From NCBI GenBank assembly GCA_038040245.1, contig JBBPIU010000035.1, positions 1 to 27,479 of the forward strand: 27,479 bases of DNA, given 5' to 3'. This document shows, piece by piece, positions 1 through 7,242 of the stretch. The translations under genes and the position numbers were made by a program. Numbering within the stretch: position 1 is the stretch's first letter; each line of letters begins with the position of its first letter. Source of the DNA: RBG-16-66-20 sp038040245 (lineage in GTDB: Bacteria; Pseudomonadota; Gammaproteobacteria; Burkholderiales; SG8-39). The notes below the pieces were generated by a model, which worked only from the letters and a program-made list of their open reading frames with translations, was not told the DNA's origin and did no database searches.

Positions 1-62
1 GCACCCGCTTCGAAGCGGCCATCCCCGAGTTCACCCTCTCGGTGCCGCGGGTACTTCACTAA
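1..62 (+). CDS. C-terminal end of an unidentified protein (partial)
   Basis: The reading frame that starts its first whole codon at base 3 is open from the window edge and stops at TAA 60-62. It encodes only 19 residues, ending SVPRVLH. This is too short to identify. The stop lies 10 bases before the cyclase ATG at 73, so the gene is probably upstream of the cyclase in the same operon. It could also be a chance open frame, because no start or internal motif can be seen. Confidence 0.4.
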   Translation, partial: TRFEAAIPEFTLSVPRVLH

Positions 63-72
63 CGGGCTGGCA

Positions 73-1236
73 ATGGCTCAGTGGTCGATAACGCCGGTAA
101 TCGACTGGCTGCTGCACGAAGGGCGGCACCTTGCCGCGCCGGACGCACTGGTCGGGGATCTGTGCGCCAGGGTGCGCGCCGCCGGCATGCCCATCGACCG
201 CGTCGCCTTCTTCTTCGGCACGCTCCACCCGCAGTATTTCGGCATCGCAATGTACTGGGACGGCGCGGGCGTGCGCGTGCTCGAGGCTTCGTTCCAGATG
301 GCCGAAACCGATGAGGTCCGCAACAGTCCCGCCCGGCGGATCACGGAGGGCGAAAGGGTCATCCGGCGCCGCCTCGAAAGAGCGGATTGCCCTGCGGACT
401 TTCCCGTGCTGCAGGAGCTGCGCGCGGCCGGCATGACCGACTACGTGATCGCGGAGGTGGTGTTCGGCAACGGCAGCCGCAATTCGGTCAGCCTCGCGAC
501 GCGCCGCCCGGGAGGCTTCACCGACCACGACATCTTCGAAGTGCAACGCTTGCTGCACCCGTTCGGCATGGCGATGGAGATCCACGTCGGCCGCGCCCTC
601 TCGAAAACGCTGCTCGAGACCTATCTCGGCCGGATCTCGGGCAGCCGGGTGCTCGAGGGCCAGATCAAGCGCGGCGACGGCGAGGAAATCGAAGCGGTGA
701 TCTGGTTCTCCGACCTGCGCGATTCGACGCCGCTGTCGCGCACACTCGGCGAACGGCGCTTCCTCGATCTGCTCAACGACTATTTCGAGGCGACCGCGGG
801 TGCGGTGCTGGAGCACGGCGGCGAAGTGCTGCGTTTCATCGGCGATGCCTCGCTCGCGGTGTTTCCGACCGCGGCTGGCAGCGTGCGCGACGCTTGCGAG
901 CGCGCCGTGCGCGCGGCACGCGCAGCGCGCCTCCGCGCCGGCGCCGCGAACGCCAAACGACATGCGGCGGGCCTGCCAGTCTTCGCCAGCGGCGTAGGGT
1001 TGCATCTCGGGCGCGTCCTGTACGGCAATATCGGGACCCCGGAGCGGCTGGAGTTCTCGGTGATCGGCGCCGCGGCGAACGAAGCCGCGCGCATCGAGGG
1101 ACTGTGCAAGGAAACCGGCCAGGACGTCGTGCTCTCGCAAACCGTGGCGGCCCAATTGGGCGCGCCCTGCCCCAGCCTGGGAAAATTCGCGCTGCGCGGC
1201 GTCGCGCAACCGGTGGAGGTGTTCGCGCTGCCCTGA
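73..1236 (+). CDS. class III adenylate/guanylate cyclase domain protein
   Basis: This 387-residue protein ends in a class III nucleotidyl cyclase domain (about residues 205-385). It probably makes a cyclic nucleotide (cAMP or cGMP) from the triphosphate in the cytoplasm. The metal-binding aspartates are visible as D214 in FSDLRDST and D258 in FIGDASLAVF. The transition-state pair is N336 and R340 in ANEAARIE. At the position that usually holds the purine-selecting lysine (four before D258) there is R254, and S329 sits at the other purine-selecting position, so substrate preference is unclear. The N-terminal 200 residues have no signal peptide or membrane span. They look like a soluble sensor domain that I cannot name. 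The ATG at 73 follows the previous stop by 10 bases with only a weak Shine-Dalgarno site. The gene converges on the cNMP-binding gene at 1262, a natural receptor for its product. Confidence 0.88.
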   Translation: MAQWSITPVIDWLLHEGRHLAAPDALVGDLCARVRAAGMPIDRVAFFFGTLHPQYFGIAMYWDGAGVRVLEASFQMAETDEVRNSPARRITEGERVIRRRLERADCPADFPVLQELRAAGMTDYVIAEVVFGNGSRNSVSLATRRPGGFTDHDIFEVQRLLHPFGMAMEIHVGRALSKTLLETYLGRISGSRVLEGQIKRGDGEEIEAVIWFSDLRDSTPLSRTLGERRFLDLLNDYFEATAGAVLEHGGEVLRFIGDASLAVFPTAAGSVRDACERAVRAARAARLRAGAANAKRHAAGLPVFASGVGLHLGRVLYGNIGTPERLEFSVIGAAANEAARIEGLCKETGQDVVLSQTVAAQLGAPCPSLGKFALRGVAQPVEVFALP

Positions 1237-1238
1237 GG

Positions 1239-1259
1239 AACGGGCGCCGATCCCGTTTT
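1239..1259. terminator. weak hairpin between convergent genes
   Basis: In the 25-base gap between the converging cyclase and cNMP-binding genes, AACGGG (1239-1244) pairs with CCCGTT (1252-1257) around a 7-base loop and is followed by a short T run on the plus strand. The stem is only 6 bp, so this is a modest candidate terminator for the cyclase transcript. Confidence 0.35.
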
Positions 1260-1261
1260 CC

Positions 1262-1717
1262 TTACTTGCTGGTCTCCGCCGCCATGCGGCGCAACTGCGA
1301 AGTGGTCTTGGCCAGCCGATCCGCGAGGATCTTCACCAGCGCGATGGCGGCGTCGGGATTGCTGCGGATCACGTTGACGAACACGTCGCGGGAAATGCGC
1401 AGCGCTTCGACGCGCGTGCGCGCGACGGCGGTCGCGGTGCGCGGAACGTCGCCGAAGATGCCGATTTCGCCGATCACGTCGTTGCGCCTCAGCGTGTTCA
1501 CGAGCAGCGGCCCCCTGGGCGTCGGCACGGTAATGTCCACTTCGCCTTCCATCACGATGTAGGCGCTGTCGGGCGGGTCGCCCGCGCTGAACATGATCTG
1601 CCCTTCCTCGTAGGTGAGGCGGTCGCTGCTGAAGGCAAGCAGCTTCTGCATCGCGGGGTCGGTGGTGCTGAAGATCGGCACCCGGCGGATCAACTCGAAT
1701 TCCTGTTCCAGGCTCAT
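1262..1717 (-). CDS. stand-alone cyclic nucleotide-binding domain protein
   Basis: The 151-residue protein is almost entirely one Crp-type cyclic nucleotide-binding domain (about residues 14-130). Its phosphate-binding cassette keeps the diagnostic residues: G83-E84 in VIGEIGIF and R93 in PRTATAV. It should therefore bind cAMP or cGMP. It has no helix-turn-helix after the domain (it ends ...RRMAAETSK), so it is not a Crp/Fnr transcription factor, and no membrane segment. It more likely acts as a soluble regulatory subunit. A Shine-Dalgarno-like AAAGGACGGG precedes the ATG at 1717. It lies 86 bases downstream of the degenerate ABC protein gene on the same strand and converges with a cyclase. 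Co-transcription with the ABC gene is likely, and control of that protein is a reasonable inference. Confidence 0.87.
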   Translation of the reverse strand: MSLEQEFELIRRVPIFSTTDPAMQKLLAFSSDRLTYEEGQIMFSAGDPPDSAYIVMEGEVDITVPTPRGPLLVNTLRRNDVIGEIGIFGDVPRTATAVARTRVEALRISRDVFVNVIRSNPDAAIALVKILADRLAKTTSQLRRMAAETSK

Positions 1718-1745
1718 GATTCCCGTCCTTTGCCGGCGCTCATCA

Positions 1746-1807
1746 CGCAGGCGTGATCCTGCTCAACGCAGGCGTGATCTTGCTCAACGTAGGCGTGATC
1801 CTGCTAA
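1746..1807. repeat. three tandem copies of a 21-base unit
   Basis: Units at 1746-1766, 1767-1787 and 1788-1807 share the core GGCGTGATCCTGCT with one or two changes each; the last is one base short. The third copy overlaps the TAG stop of the ABC gene (1804-1806), so the array fills most of the spacer to the cNMP-binding gene. The first unit also forms a small inverted repeat, ATCACGC-AG-GCGTGAT (1742-1757). Confidence 0.85.
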
Positions 1808-4536
1808 CCGGCGCTCAGTAGCTTCTGCAGCGCGCCGCCGCTGCTTTTCAGGTCGGCGAAACGGCCCTGCTCAGCGAGCCGGCCGCGCTCCATCACCAGG
1901 GTATGGCCGAAGCGCTCGGCCAGGTCATTGCGCTGCAATGCCCAGAATACGCAGCTTCCCTTACGGCAATCCAGAACGCTGGTCACGATCCGGTTCTGCG
2001 AACCGCCATCCAGGACCGCCGCGGCCTGATCGAGAATCAGCACCGCCGGGCGCCTGAGCAGCGCGCGCGCGATCGCGACCTTCTGCCGGTCGGCCGAGGA
2101 GAGTCGCGCGCCGCCAACCCCGACCTGATAGCCCAGACCGATCGACGCCACCTGCGGCCGCAGCTTCAGTTCCTCGAGGACCTCGTGCAGCATCGCGGCA
2201 ATGCGGCTGCCGGCCTGTGCCTGTCCGGTCGCGACTTTGCCGAACAGGATGTTGTCCTGCAGCGTCGCCGCCCCGTTGTAGCGCGCCGCATCGAAGAACT
2301 CGATGCCGTGGCGCATCCCGGCGGGTAGGTGCGCGGCGAAATAACCGCGCGCCTGCAGGATGCGCGCCTCGAAGGCCTCGTCTATGAGGCCGAGCCGGTG
2401 GCGGGCGGAAATCATTTTGAACGGCAGCGCCATCAGCAGGTCGCGGTCGGCTGCCTCGATCTTTTCCAGTCCGGCGTCGGCCACCCGGGCCAGCACCGCC
2501 TTTACCTCCGGCAGATCGTCCTGCTTGATGAAACTGAAGCGCTCGAAGAATTCGTGCCCCGGCGGCAGGCCGCTGAACAGCTCGACCATGGTCTCGGCCA
2601 GCTTGTGCCCGGTCTTGAGCAGGTCGTCGGCGAGCCCCGTTTCGCGCAACACGCGGCGCACATATTCGTTGCCCGCCAGGTTCTCGATGTCGAACGTCTT
2701 TTTGCCGATGGGCGTGCCGAACAGCAGGTTCTCCGCGAGCGTCGCGTTGCGGTTGTAGCGCTCGGCGTCGAACTGCTCGACCAGGCCCTGCATGCCGGGC
2801 GCGGCGAGCCGCGAGCGCATGGCCTCGCGGGCGCGCAGCACGTTTTCCGCCAGGACAGGATGGTTCGCGGCGTCCACCGCGCTTCTCAGGCCGAGCTCAA
2901 AAATGGTTTCCTCCAGCTCGACCGTCTTCAGGACCTCGACGATGCGCGCGTCCATCTCCTCGGGGCTGGATGCGCCCGCGGCTTGATAGTCGGTCCAGTC
3001 GGCGTTGTAATCGAGCAGGGTGCTGTCGGTGCGCTTTGCCTCGCTCATCTGAAATTCGTACTCCTCGAGCTCCTTGCCCTCGTATACCCGCTCGCGCAAC
3101 GGATAGTGCTTGAGCCCGTAGAGCAGGTTGTCGCGCACGCTGGTCGGAAAGAGGTAGGCCGTCGGGCCGACGTAGGCGATGGCGCGGCCGGTCACCGCCT
3201 CCGGCGCCTTGGTCATGTCGATGCCGCCGACTTCGAGCCGGCCGCTGCTTGGCACCACCAGGCGCGCAAGCATCTGGGTCAACTCGGCGACACCCGCCGC
3301 ATGGGAACCGAGGATCGCCACATGCTGGTCGAGGCCGACCTCGAACGAGACGCCGTCGATGAGCTTGGTTCCGGCGTCCCCGGCGAGCGTGAGGTTGGTC
3401 GCGCGCACACCGCCCGCCTGTGGCAATAACTGCGGCAGCGTCGGCGACCCCATCGGCGCCTGCATCTCTGCCGGCGCCATGTCCTCCACCGTGAACTGCT
3501 CCACCACCTGGGTGTACTTGATCTGCACGTCCAGGCGCTGCTGGTCCCAGTCGATCAGCTCCTTGATCGGGCTGGGCAGGTCCTTGTAGGCGGCGATCAC
3601 CGCCACCAGCGTGCCGATGTCCAGGCTTCCCTTGATCACCAGGGCGCCGCCGACCAGGTAGAACAGGAACGGCCCCACCTGGGACAGGAAGTTGTTGAGG
3701 AACTTGATCTGGAACTTGCGCTGGTAGAACTCGAAGCGGATGCGGAAGATCTTGCCCAGGCGCGACGAGATTTCGGCGCGTTCGTAGTTCGAGGTGTCGT
3801 GCGCGTGCACCTCGATCACGCCGTCGGCAACCTCGGCGATGCGGCCGGCCAGCTGGCGGGCGCTCAACTGGCGCTCTTTCGCGAGCGTGAGCAGGCGGCG
3901 CCGCAGCTTCGGGATGATGACCGCCTGGGCGGCCACCACGCCAAGCGCGATCATGCCGAGGTACACGTGCTGGAACATGATGAAAAACAGCGCCGTCAGC
4001 GCCTCGCCGGCCAGGAACAGCGGCGTGATCATCGACTCGCCGACGAAGCCGCCCAGCGGTTCGACCTCGTCCTTGATCATGGTGGAGAGTTCCGCCGACT
4101 TGACGCGCCGGAAGCGCGCCAGCGGGAAGCGCAGGATGCGGTCGAACAGCGCGTAGCGCAGGCGCCTCAGCATGCGCTCGCCCAGCCAGCCTTTCATGGT
4201 GTTGATCTGGAACTTGAGGGTGCCGTTGACCACGATCAGCGCGAGGAACGCGAAGGTCAGCGCGAACAGGTACGGCAGTTGGTGCAGCGCAAAACCGTCG
4301 AACAACTGCAGCGTGGCGCCGCCGAGGAAATGCGGCAGCGTGAAATGCACTTTCAGAAACGCCACGGTGGCCTCGGGCACCGGGAAGCGCTTGCCCTGGA
4401 TCGCCTCGTTGATGATCGCCTTGGGCAGGTCGAGCATCGAGAAGTAGATCAGCATCGAGGCAACGACCAGCGGCACGATCAGCAGCTGTTCCCGCTTGCT
4501 GTAGCGGAAGATGAAGCTGAACAAGGACCGTTCCAT
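1804..4536 (-). CDS. ABC exporter-like protein with degenerate, repeated nucleotide-binding region
   Basis: This 910-residue protein has an N-terminal six-helix ABC exporter domain (about residues 15-340) and then about 510 residues where one ATPase domain of about 240 is normal. Every ATPase motif is altered: Walker A reads GSHAAGVA (410-417, lysine replaced by V416), the Q-loop glutamine is replaced (YVGPTAYLF), the signature is LSSAD (812-816), Walker B ends LILDQ (D836-Q837, catalytic Glu to Gln), and the H-loop histidine is Q868. Between Q-loop and signature the helical segment appears three times, marked by SVRDNLLYG (about 465-475), YNRNATLAENLLFG (about 593-606) and YNGAATLQDNILFG (about 752-765). 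The frame is intact and conserved in style, so this is probably a functional non-hydrolysing protein rather than a decayed gene. The start ATG 4536 is chosen because MERSLFSF begins the amphipathic lead-in; ATG 4548 is an alternative. No Shine-Dalgarno site is visible, but TATGAT lies at 4549-4544. Confidence 0.85.
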   Translation of the reverse strand: MERSLFSFIFRYSKREQLLIVPLVVASMLIYFSMLDLPKAIINEAIQGKRFPVPEATVAFLKVHFTLPHFLGGATLQLFDGFALHQLPYLFALTFAFLALIVVNGTLKFQINTMKGWLGERMLRRLRYALFDRILRFPLARFRRVKSAELSTMIKDEVEPLGGFVGESMITPLFLAGEALTALFFIMFQHVYLGMIALGVVAAQAVIIPKLRRRLLTLAKERQLSARQLAGRIAEVADGVIEVHAHDTSNYERAEISSRLGKIFRIRFEFYQRKFQIKFLNNFLSQVGPFLFYLVGGALVIKGSLDIGTLVAVIAAYKDLPSPIKELIDWDQQRLDVQIKYTQVVEQFTVEDMAPAEMQAPMGSPTLPQLLPQAGGVRATNLTLAGDAGTKLIDGVSFEVGLDQHVAILGSHAAGVAELTQMLARLVVPSSGRLEVGGIDMTKAPEAVTGRAIAYVGPTAYLFPTSVRDNLLYGLKHYPLRERVYEGKELEEYEFQMSEAKRTDSTLLDYNADWTDYQAAGASSPEEMDARIVEVLKTVELEETIFELGLRSAVDAANHPVLAENVLRAREAMRSRLAAPGMQGLVEQFDAERYNRNATLAENLLFGTPIGKKTFDIENLAGNEYVRRVLRETGLADDLLKTGHKLAETMVELFSGLPPGHEFFERFSFIKQDDLPEVKAVLARVADAGLEKIEAADRDLLMALPFKMISARHRLGLIDEAFEARILQARGYFAAHLPAGMRHGIEFFDAARYNGAATLQDNILFGKVATGQAQAGSRIAAMLHEVLEELKLRPQVASIGLGYQVGVGGARLSSADRQKVAIARALLRRPAVLILDQAAAVLDGGSQNRIVTSVLDCRKGSCVFWALQRNDLAERFGHTLVMERGRLAEQGRFADLKSSGGALQKLLSAG

Positions 4537-4549
4537 GGGAAAGATCATA
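4523..4549. promoter_or_regulatory. overlapping divergent start region of ABC and hydrolase genes
   Basis: The palindrome CCATGG (4533-4538) supplies an ATG on both strands: minus-strand ATG 4536 for the ABC gene and plus-strand ATG 4535 as a possible start of the hydrolase, the latter with AAGGA (4523-4527) seven bases upstream. On the minus strand TATGAT (4549-4544) matches the -10 consensus at five of six positions and would place transcription start at about the ABC ATG. No good -35 is visible. The overlap is seen directly; its use is inferred. Confidence 0.35.
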
Positions 4550-4585
4550 GTGCAAGCCGCGCGGGTTCGTGCCACAGTAACGGCC

Positions 4586-5422
4586 GTGACGACGGGGGCT
4601 GACTTCCTGGTTCGGTTCTGGGGCGTGCGCGGCAGCGTTGCCGCCCCGGGGCCCGCGACCGCCCGCTACGGCGGCAATACGTCCTCCATCGAGGTGCGCT
4701 GCGGCACACGCCTGATCCTGCTCGACGCCGGCACCGGCATGCGCTACCTCGGCAACCGGCTGGTCGCCGAGGCACCGCTGGATGCGGACATCTTCTTCAC
4801 CCACGCGCATTTCGACCATATCTGCGGGCTGCCCTTCTTCAAACCGTTCTTCCAGCCGCAGAACGGCTTCCGGCTCTGGGCCGGGCACCTGAGCGCCGGC
4901 ATGACCCTGCACCGCGTGCTGCGCGACTTCATGGCGGCGCCGCTGTTCCCGGTGCCGCCGGAGGTTTTCAAGGCGAAGATGGAATACCGCGACTTCAAGG
5001 GCGGCGCGACGCTGACGCCCGCGCCGGGAATCGTCGTGCGCACCGCGGTGCTGAACCACCCGGACGGCGCGACCGGCTATCGCATCGAGTACGGCGGAAA
5101 ATCGGTCTGCTACGTCACCGACACCGAACATGTGCCGGGGATACCCGACCGCAACGTGCTCGCGCTGATTGCCGGCGCCGACATCGCGATCTACGACTGC
5201 ATGTACACCGACGAGGAATATGCGAAATCCTACGTCGGCTGGGGACACTCGACCTGGCAGGAAGCCGTGCGCCTGTGCAAGTCCGCCGGCGTGAAGAAGC
5301 TGGTGGTGTTCCACCACGACCCCGACCATGACGACGACCGGCTGGATGCGATCGGCCGCGAGGTCGAGGCGGCGATGCCGGGCGCGGTCATGGCACGAGA
5401 AGGCATGGTCCTTACGCCCTGA
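4586..5422 (+). CDS. metallo-beta-lactamase-fold hydrolase, cyclic phosphodiesterase-like
   Basis: The 278-residue protein has the metallo-beta-lactamase fold of the PhnP/COG1235 type. The metal ligands are readable: H73-A-H75-F-D77-H78 (HxHxDH), H158, D179 in YVTDTEH, and H243/H244 in VFHHDPDHDD. The opening RFWGVRGSVAAPGP and RYGGNTS are typical of this group, some members of which cleave cyclic phosphate diesters; the substrate here is not known. Lying divergently from the ABC gene and near a cyclase, it is a candidate cyclic nucleotide phosphodiesterase (inference). The GTG at 4586 is chosen because relatives begin a few residues before RFWGVRGS. ATG 4535, which has a better ribosome-binding site, would add 17 residues but overlap the ABC start. 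No signal peptide is seen, so it should act in the cytoplasm. Confidence 0.85.
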   Translation: MTTGADFLVRFWGVRGSVAAPGPATARYGGNTSSIEVRCGTRLILLDAGTGMRYLGNRLVAEAPLDADIFFTHAHFDHICGLPFFKPFFQPQNGFRLWAGHLSAGMTLHRVLRDFMAAPLFPVPPEVFKAKMEYRDFKGGATLTPAPGIVVRTAVLNHPDGATGYRIEYGGKSVCYVTDTEHVPGIPDRNVLALIAGADIAIYDCMYTDEEYAKSYVGWGHSTWQEAVRLCKSAGVKKLVVFHHDPDHDDDRLDAIGREVEAAMPGAVMAREGMVLTP

Positions 5423-5497
5423 CCCATGACGCGTGCCCTGCTGTTCCGGCGCGGAATTAATATCGGCGCAGCGAATCGAAGGAAGGAAGGAAGGAAT

Positions 5498-5962
5498 ATG
5501 CCCCACAGTTCCGCGCTTCAAGCTCTCCGGCAGCGAAAAGCGACCGGTGCCCGGCCTCTCCCAGGAATCGGGTTCGGCGTACTCATGCTGGCTGTGGTCC
5601 TGCAGAGCCCGGCGCTTGCCTGCGTCACCGTCGTGGAAGTTGCCATCACGCCCGAGCGACGAGCGATGTACCAGCAACGGCTTGAGCGAGCGCACCGCGA
5701 CCTGAAAACCGCGCAGCAGGCGTTGGGCGGCATCAAATTGCGCCTTGAAAATGACCCGAAAGTGGATGCTGCGTCGCGCTACGAATTGAATAAAAAGGCG
5801 GCAGAAAGGGAGATGGACGTCCGGATCTCGGCGGCAGCGATCCGGGAGAATGAAGCAACACTGAAAAAAGGCGTTGAGTACGTTCGCGCCGCTCCTACGT
5901 CCACCATAGCGCAAAAACCGGCCGATGCCAGGACTCCGGCCAAGGCTTCGAATTGCGGCTAA
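5498..5962 (+). CDS. small exported helical protein, function unknown
   Basis: The 154-residue product has a basic N-terminus, a hydrophobic core (about residues 27-43) and a likely signal peptidase I site at SPALA before CVTVVEV. The cysteine follows ALA, which is not a canonical lipobox, so a soluble periplasmic protein is more likely than a lipoprotein. The mature part is charged and mostly helical (residues about 55-125, rich in E, K, R, A), suggesting a coiled coil. ATG 5498 is preferred over the upstream ATG 5426 because it directly follows a purine-rich GAAGGAAGGAAGGAA repeat that serves as a strong ribosome-binding site, and it places the signal peptide correctly. Codon use is less GC-rich than its neighbours (for example GAATTGAATAAAAAG). 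I do not recognise the family. The preceding hydrolase stops at 5422, so co-transcription is possible. Confidence 0.7.
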   Translation: MPHSSALQALRQRKATGARPLPGIGFGVLMLAVVLQSPALACVTVVEVAITPERRAMYQQRLERAHRDLKTAQQALGGIKLRLENDPKVDAASRYELNKKAAEREMDVRISAAAIRENEATLKKGVEYVRAAPTSTIAQKPADARTPAKASNCG

Positions 5963-6050
5963 TTCCCGTTCTTCCGGGGGCCAGTGACATGAAGGTCGCG
6001 ATTATCGATCGCGCCGAGCTATTCCGGCGACGTCGTCGTCAGGATTGAGA

Positions 6051-7217
6051 TTACTTGTACGGGTCGGCGGCGTCGCGCAATCCATCCCCGAAGAAGTTGA
6101 AGGCCAGCACCACGATGAACACCGGCACCACCGGCAGCATCAGCCAGGGGTAGAGCGCGACCACGTTGATGTTCTGCGCCTCGTTGAGCAGCACGCCCCA
6201 GCTCGTCACCGGCGGCCGCAGGCCCAGGCCGAGAAAAGACAGCGCCGTTTCGCCCAGGATCATGCTGGGCACCGAAAGCGTAAGCGAGGCGATCAGGTGG
6301 CTGGCGAAGCTCGGCAGCAGGTGCCGCCCGATCACTCGCCCGGGCGTCGCGCCCATCAGCACCGCGGCGGTGGCGAACTCCTCCTCTCGCAACGCAAGCA
6401 GTTTCGAGCGCACCGCGCGCGCCAGGCCCGGCCAGTCGAGCATTCCGAGAATAATGGTGATGCCGAAGTAGATCAGTACCGGGCTCCAGTTCACCGGCAG
6501 CGCGGCCGACAGCGCCATCCACAGCGGCAGCTCGGGGAACGAGCGCACCATCTCGATGAAGCGCTGGATCACGGTATCTATCCAGCCGCCGTAGTAGCCG
6601 GATATGCCGCCCAGGGTGATGCCGATGATGAAACTGACGGCGATGCCGAGCAGCCCCACGGTGAGCGAGATGCGCGTGCCGTGGATGATGCGCGACAGCA
6701 CGTCGCGGCCGAGCCGGTCGGTGCCGAACAGGAAGAACGTGCCGCCCTCGGCGGGACAGACGAGATGGAAATCCGCCTCGAACAGGTCCCAGAACTCGTA
6801 GCTGTCGCCGCGGCAGAAAACGCGCAGCGGCTGCACCTTGTCCTGGTTCGGGCGGAATTCGCGCCGCATGGTCTGCATGTTCAGTTCCATGCTGTAACCG
6901 TAAACGAACGGTCCGACGAATTTGCCCTCGTGGAACAGGTGCACCGCCTGGGGCGGCGCGTAGATGTGGCGCGTGTCGCGGCTGTGCAGGTTGTAGGGCG
7001 AAAGCACCTCGCTTACCAGGATGGAAGCGTAGAACAGCAGCAGGATCAGCGCGGAAATGACGGCAACGCGATGGCGCCGGAATTTCCACCACATGATCTT
7101 CCACTGCGAGGCGCGGTAGAAACGCTCCTGCTCCGGCGTCAGCGTCTCGGTGGCGAGCGGTTCGAACGGCTCGGTGGCGACGTAGTGTTCGAGACGCGGC
7201 TCCAGATTGGTGCTCAC
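6051..7217 (-). CDS. peptide-type ABC transporter permease (DppC/YejE-like)
   Basis: The 388-residue inner-membrane protein belongs to the binding-protein-dependent permease family that pairs with a DppB-like partner. After one N-terminal helix (about 50-72) there is a large hydrophilic stretch (about 75-160), then FGTDRLGRDVLSR and the usual five-helix core. The EAA loop that contacts the ATPase is EFATAAVLMGATPGRVIG. The protein ends FFGDGLRDAADPYK, the standard end of DppC/OppC proteins. It is longer than typical DppC (about 300) because of the insertion after helix 1. The start is GTG 7217, inside a 31-base sequence also found before the gene at 13318. It is the last gene of the ten-gene minus-strand run, 22 bases after the partner permease. 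Substrate cannot be told from the sequence. Confidence 0.92.
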   Translation of the reverse strand: MSTNLEPRLEHYVATEPFEPLATETLTPEQERFYRASQWKIMWWKFRRHRVAVISALILLLFYASILVSEVLSPYNLHSRDTRHIYAPPQAVHLFHEGKFVGPFVYGYSMELNMQTMRREFRPNQDKVQPLRVFCRGDSYEFWDLFEADFHLVCPAEGGTFFLFGTDRLGRDVLSRIIHGTRISLTVGLLGIAVSFIIGITLGGISGYYGGWIDTVIQRFIEMVRSFPELPLWMALSAALPVNWSPVLIYFGITIILGMLDWPGLARAVRSKLLALREEEFATAAVLMGATPGRVIGRHLLPSFASHLIASLTLSVPSMILGETALSFLGLGLRPPVTSWGVLLNEAQNINVVALYPWLMLPVVPVFIVVLAFNFFGDGLRDAADPYK

Positions 7218-7242
7218 GCGCCAGCCCCTGCGCTACTTATCA
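7212..7242 (-). repeat. copy 1 of a 31-base duplicated translation-start region
   Basis: This segment and 13313-13343 match at 28 of 31 positions. On the minus strand it runs from the TGA stop of the DppB-like permease through AAGTAGCGCAGG...CTGGCGC to the GTGAGC start of the next gene, so it covers the whole spacer, ribosome-binding site and start codon. Confidence 0.8.

Noticed and set aside
1262..1717. Crp/Fnr transcription regulator
   Set aside because: No helix-turn-helix follows the binding domain; the protein ends shortly after it.
1746..1807. CRISPR-like repeat array
   Set aside because: The units are directly adjacent with no spacers and no cas genes are near; this is a simple tandem repeat.
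2897..5914. Long minus-strand frame of about 1000 codons through the ABC and hydrolase genes
   Set aside because: It is in another frame over genes with clear motifs and has an Arg/Ala/Gly/Pro-rich composition typical of shadow frames in GC-rich DNA. The same holds for 31-1209 (minus) and 10207-12279 (plus).
5997..6013. Hairpin CGCGAT-TATCG-ATCGCG between the converging gene at 5962 and the operon end at 6051
   Set aside because: The 6-bp stem has no T run on either strand, so it does not meet the pattern of an intrinsic terminator.
5989..6048. A 19-codon frame starting MKVAIIDRAELFR, resembling the first residues of a response regulator
   Set aside because: It stops after QD, has a poor ribosome-binding site and no continuation of a receiver domain nearby; chance likeness or a very small remnant cannot be told apart.
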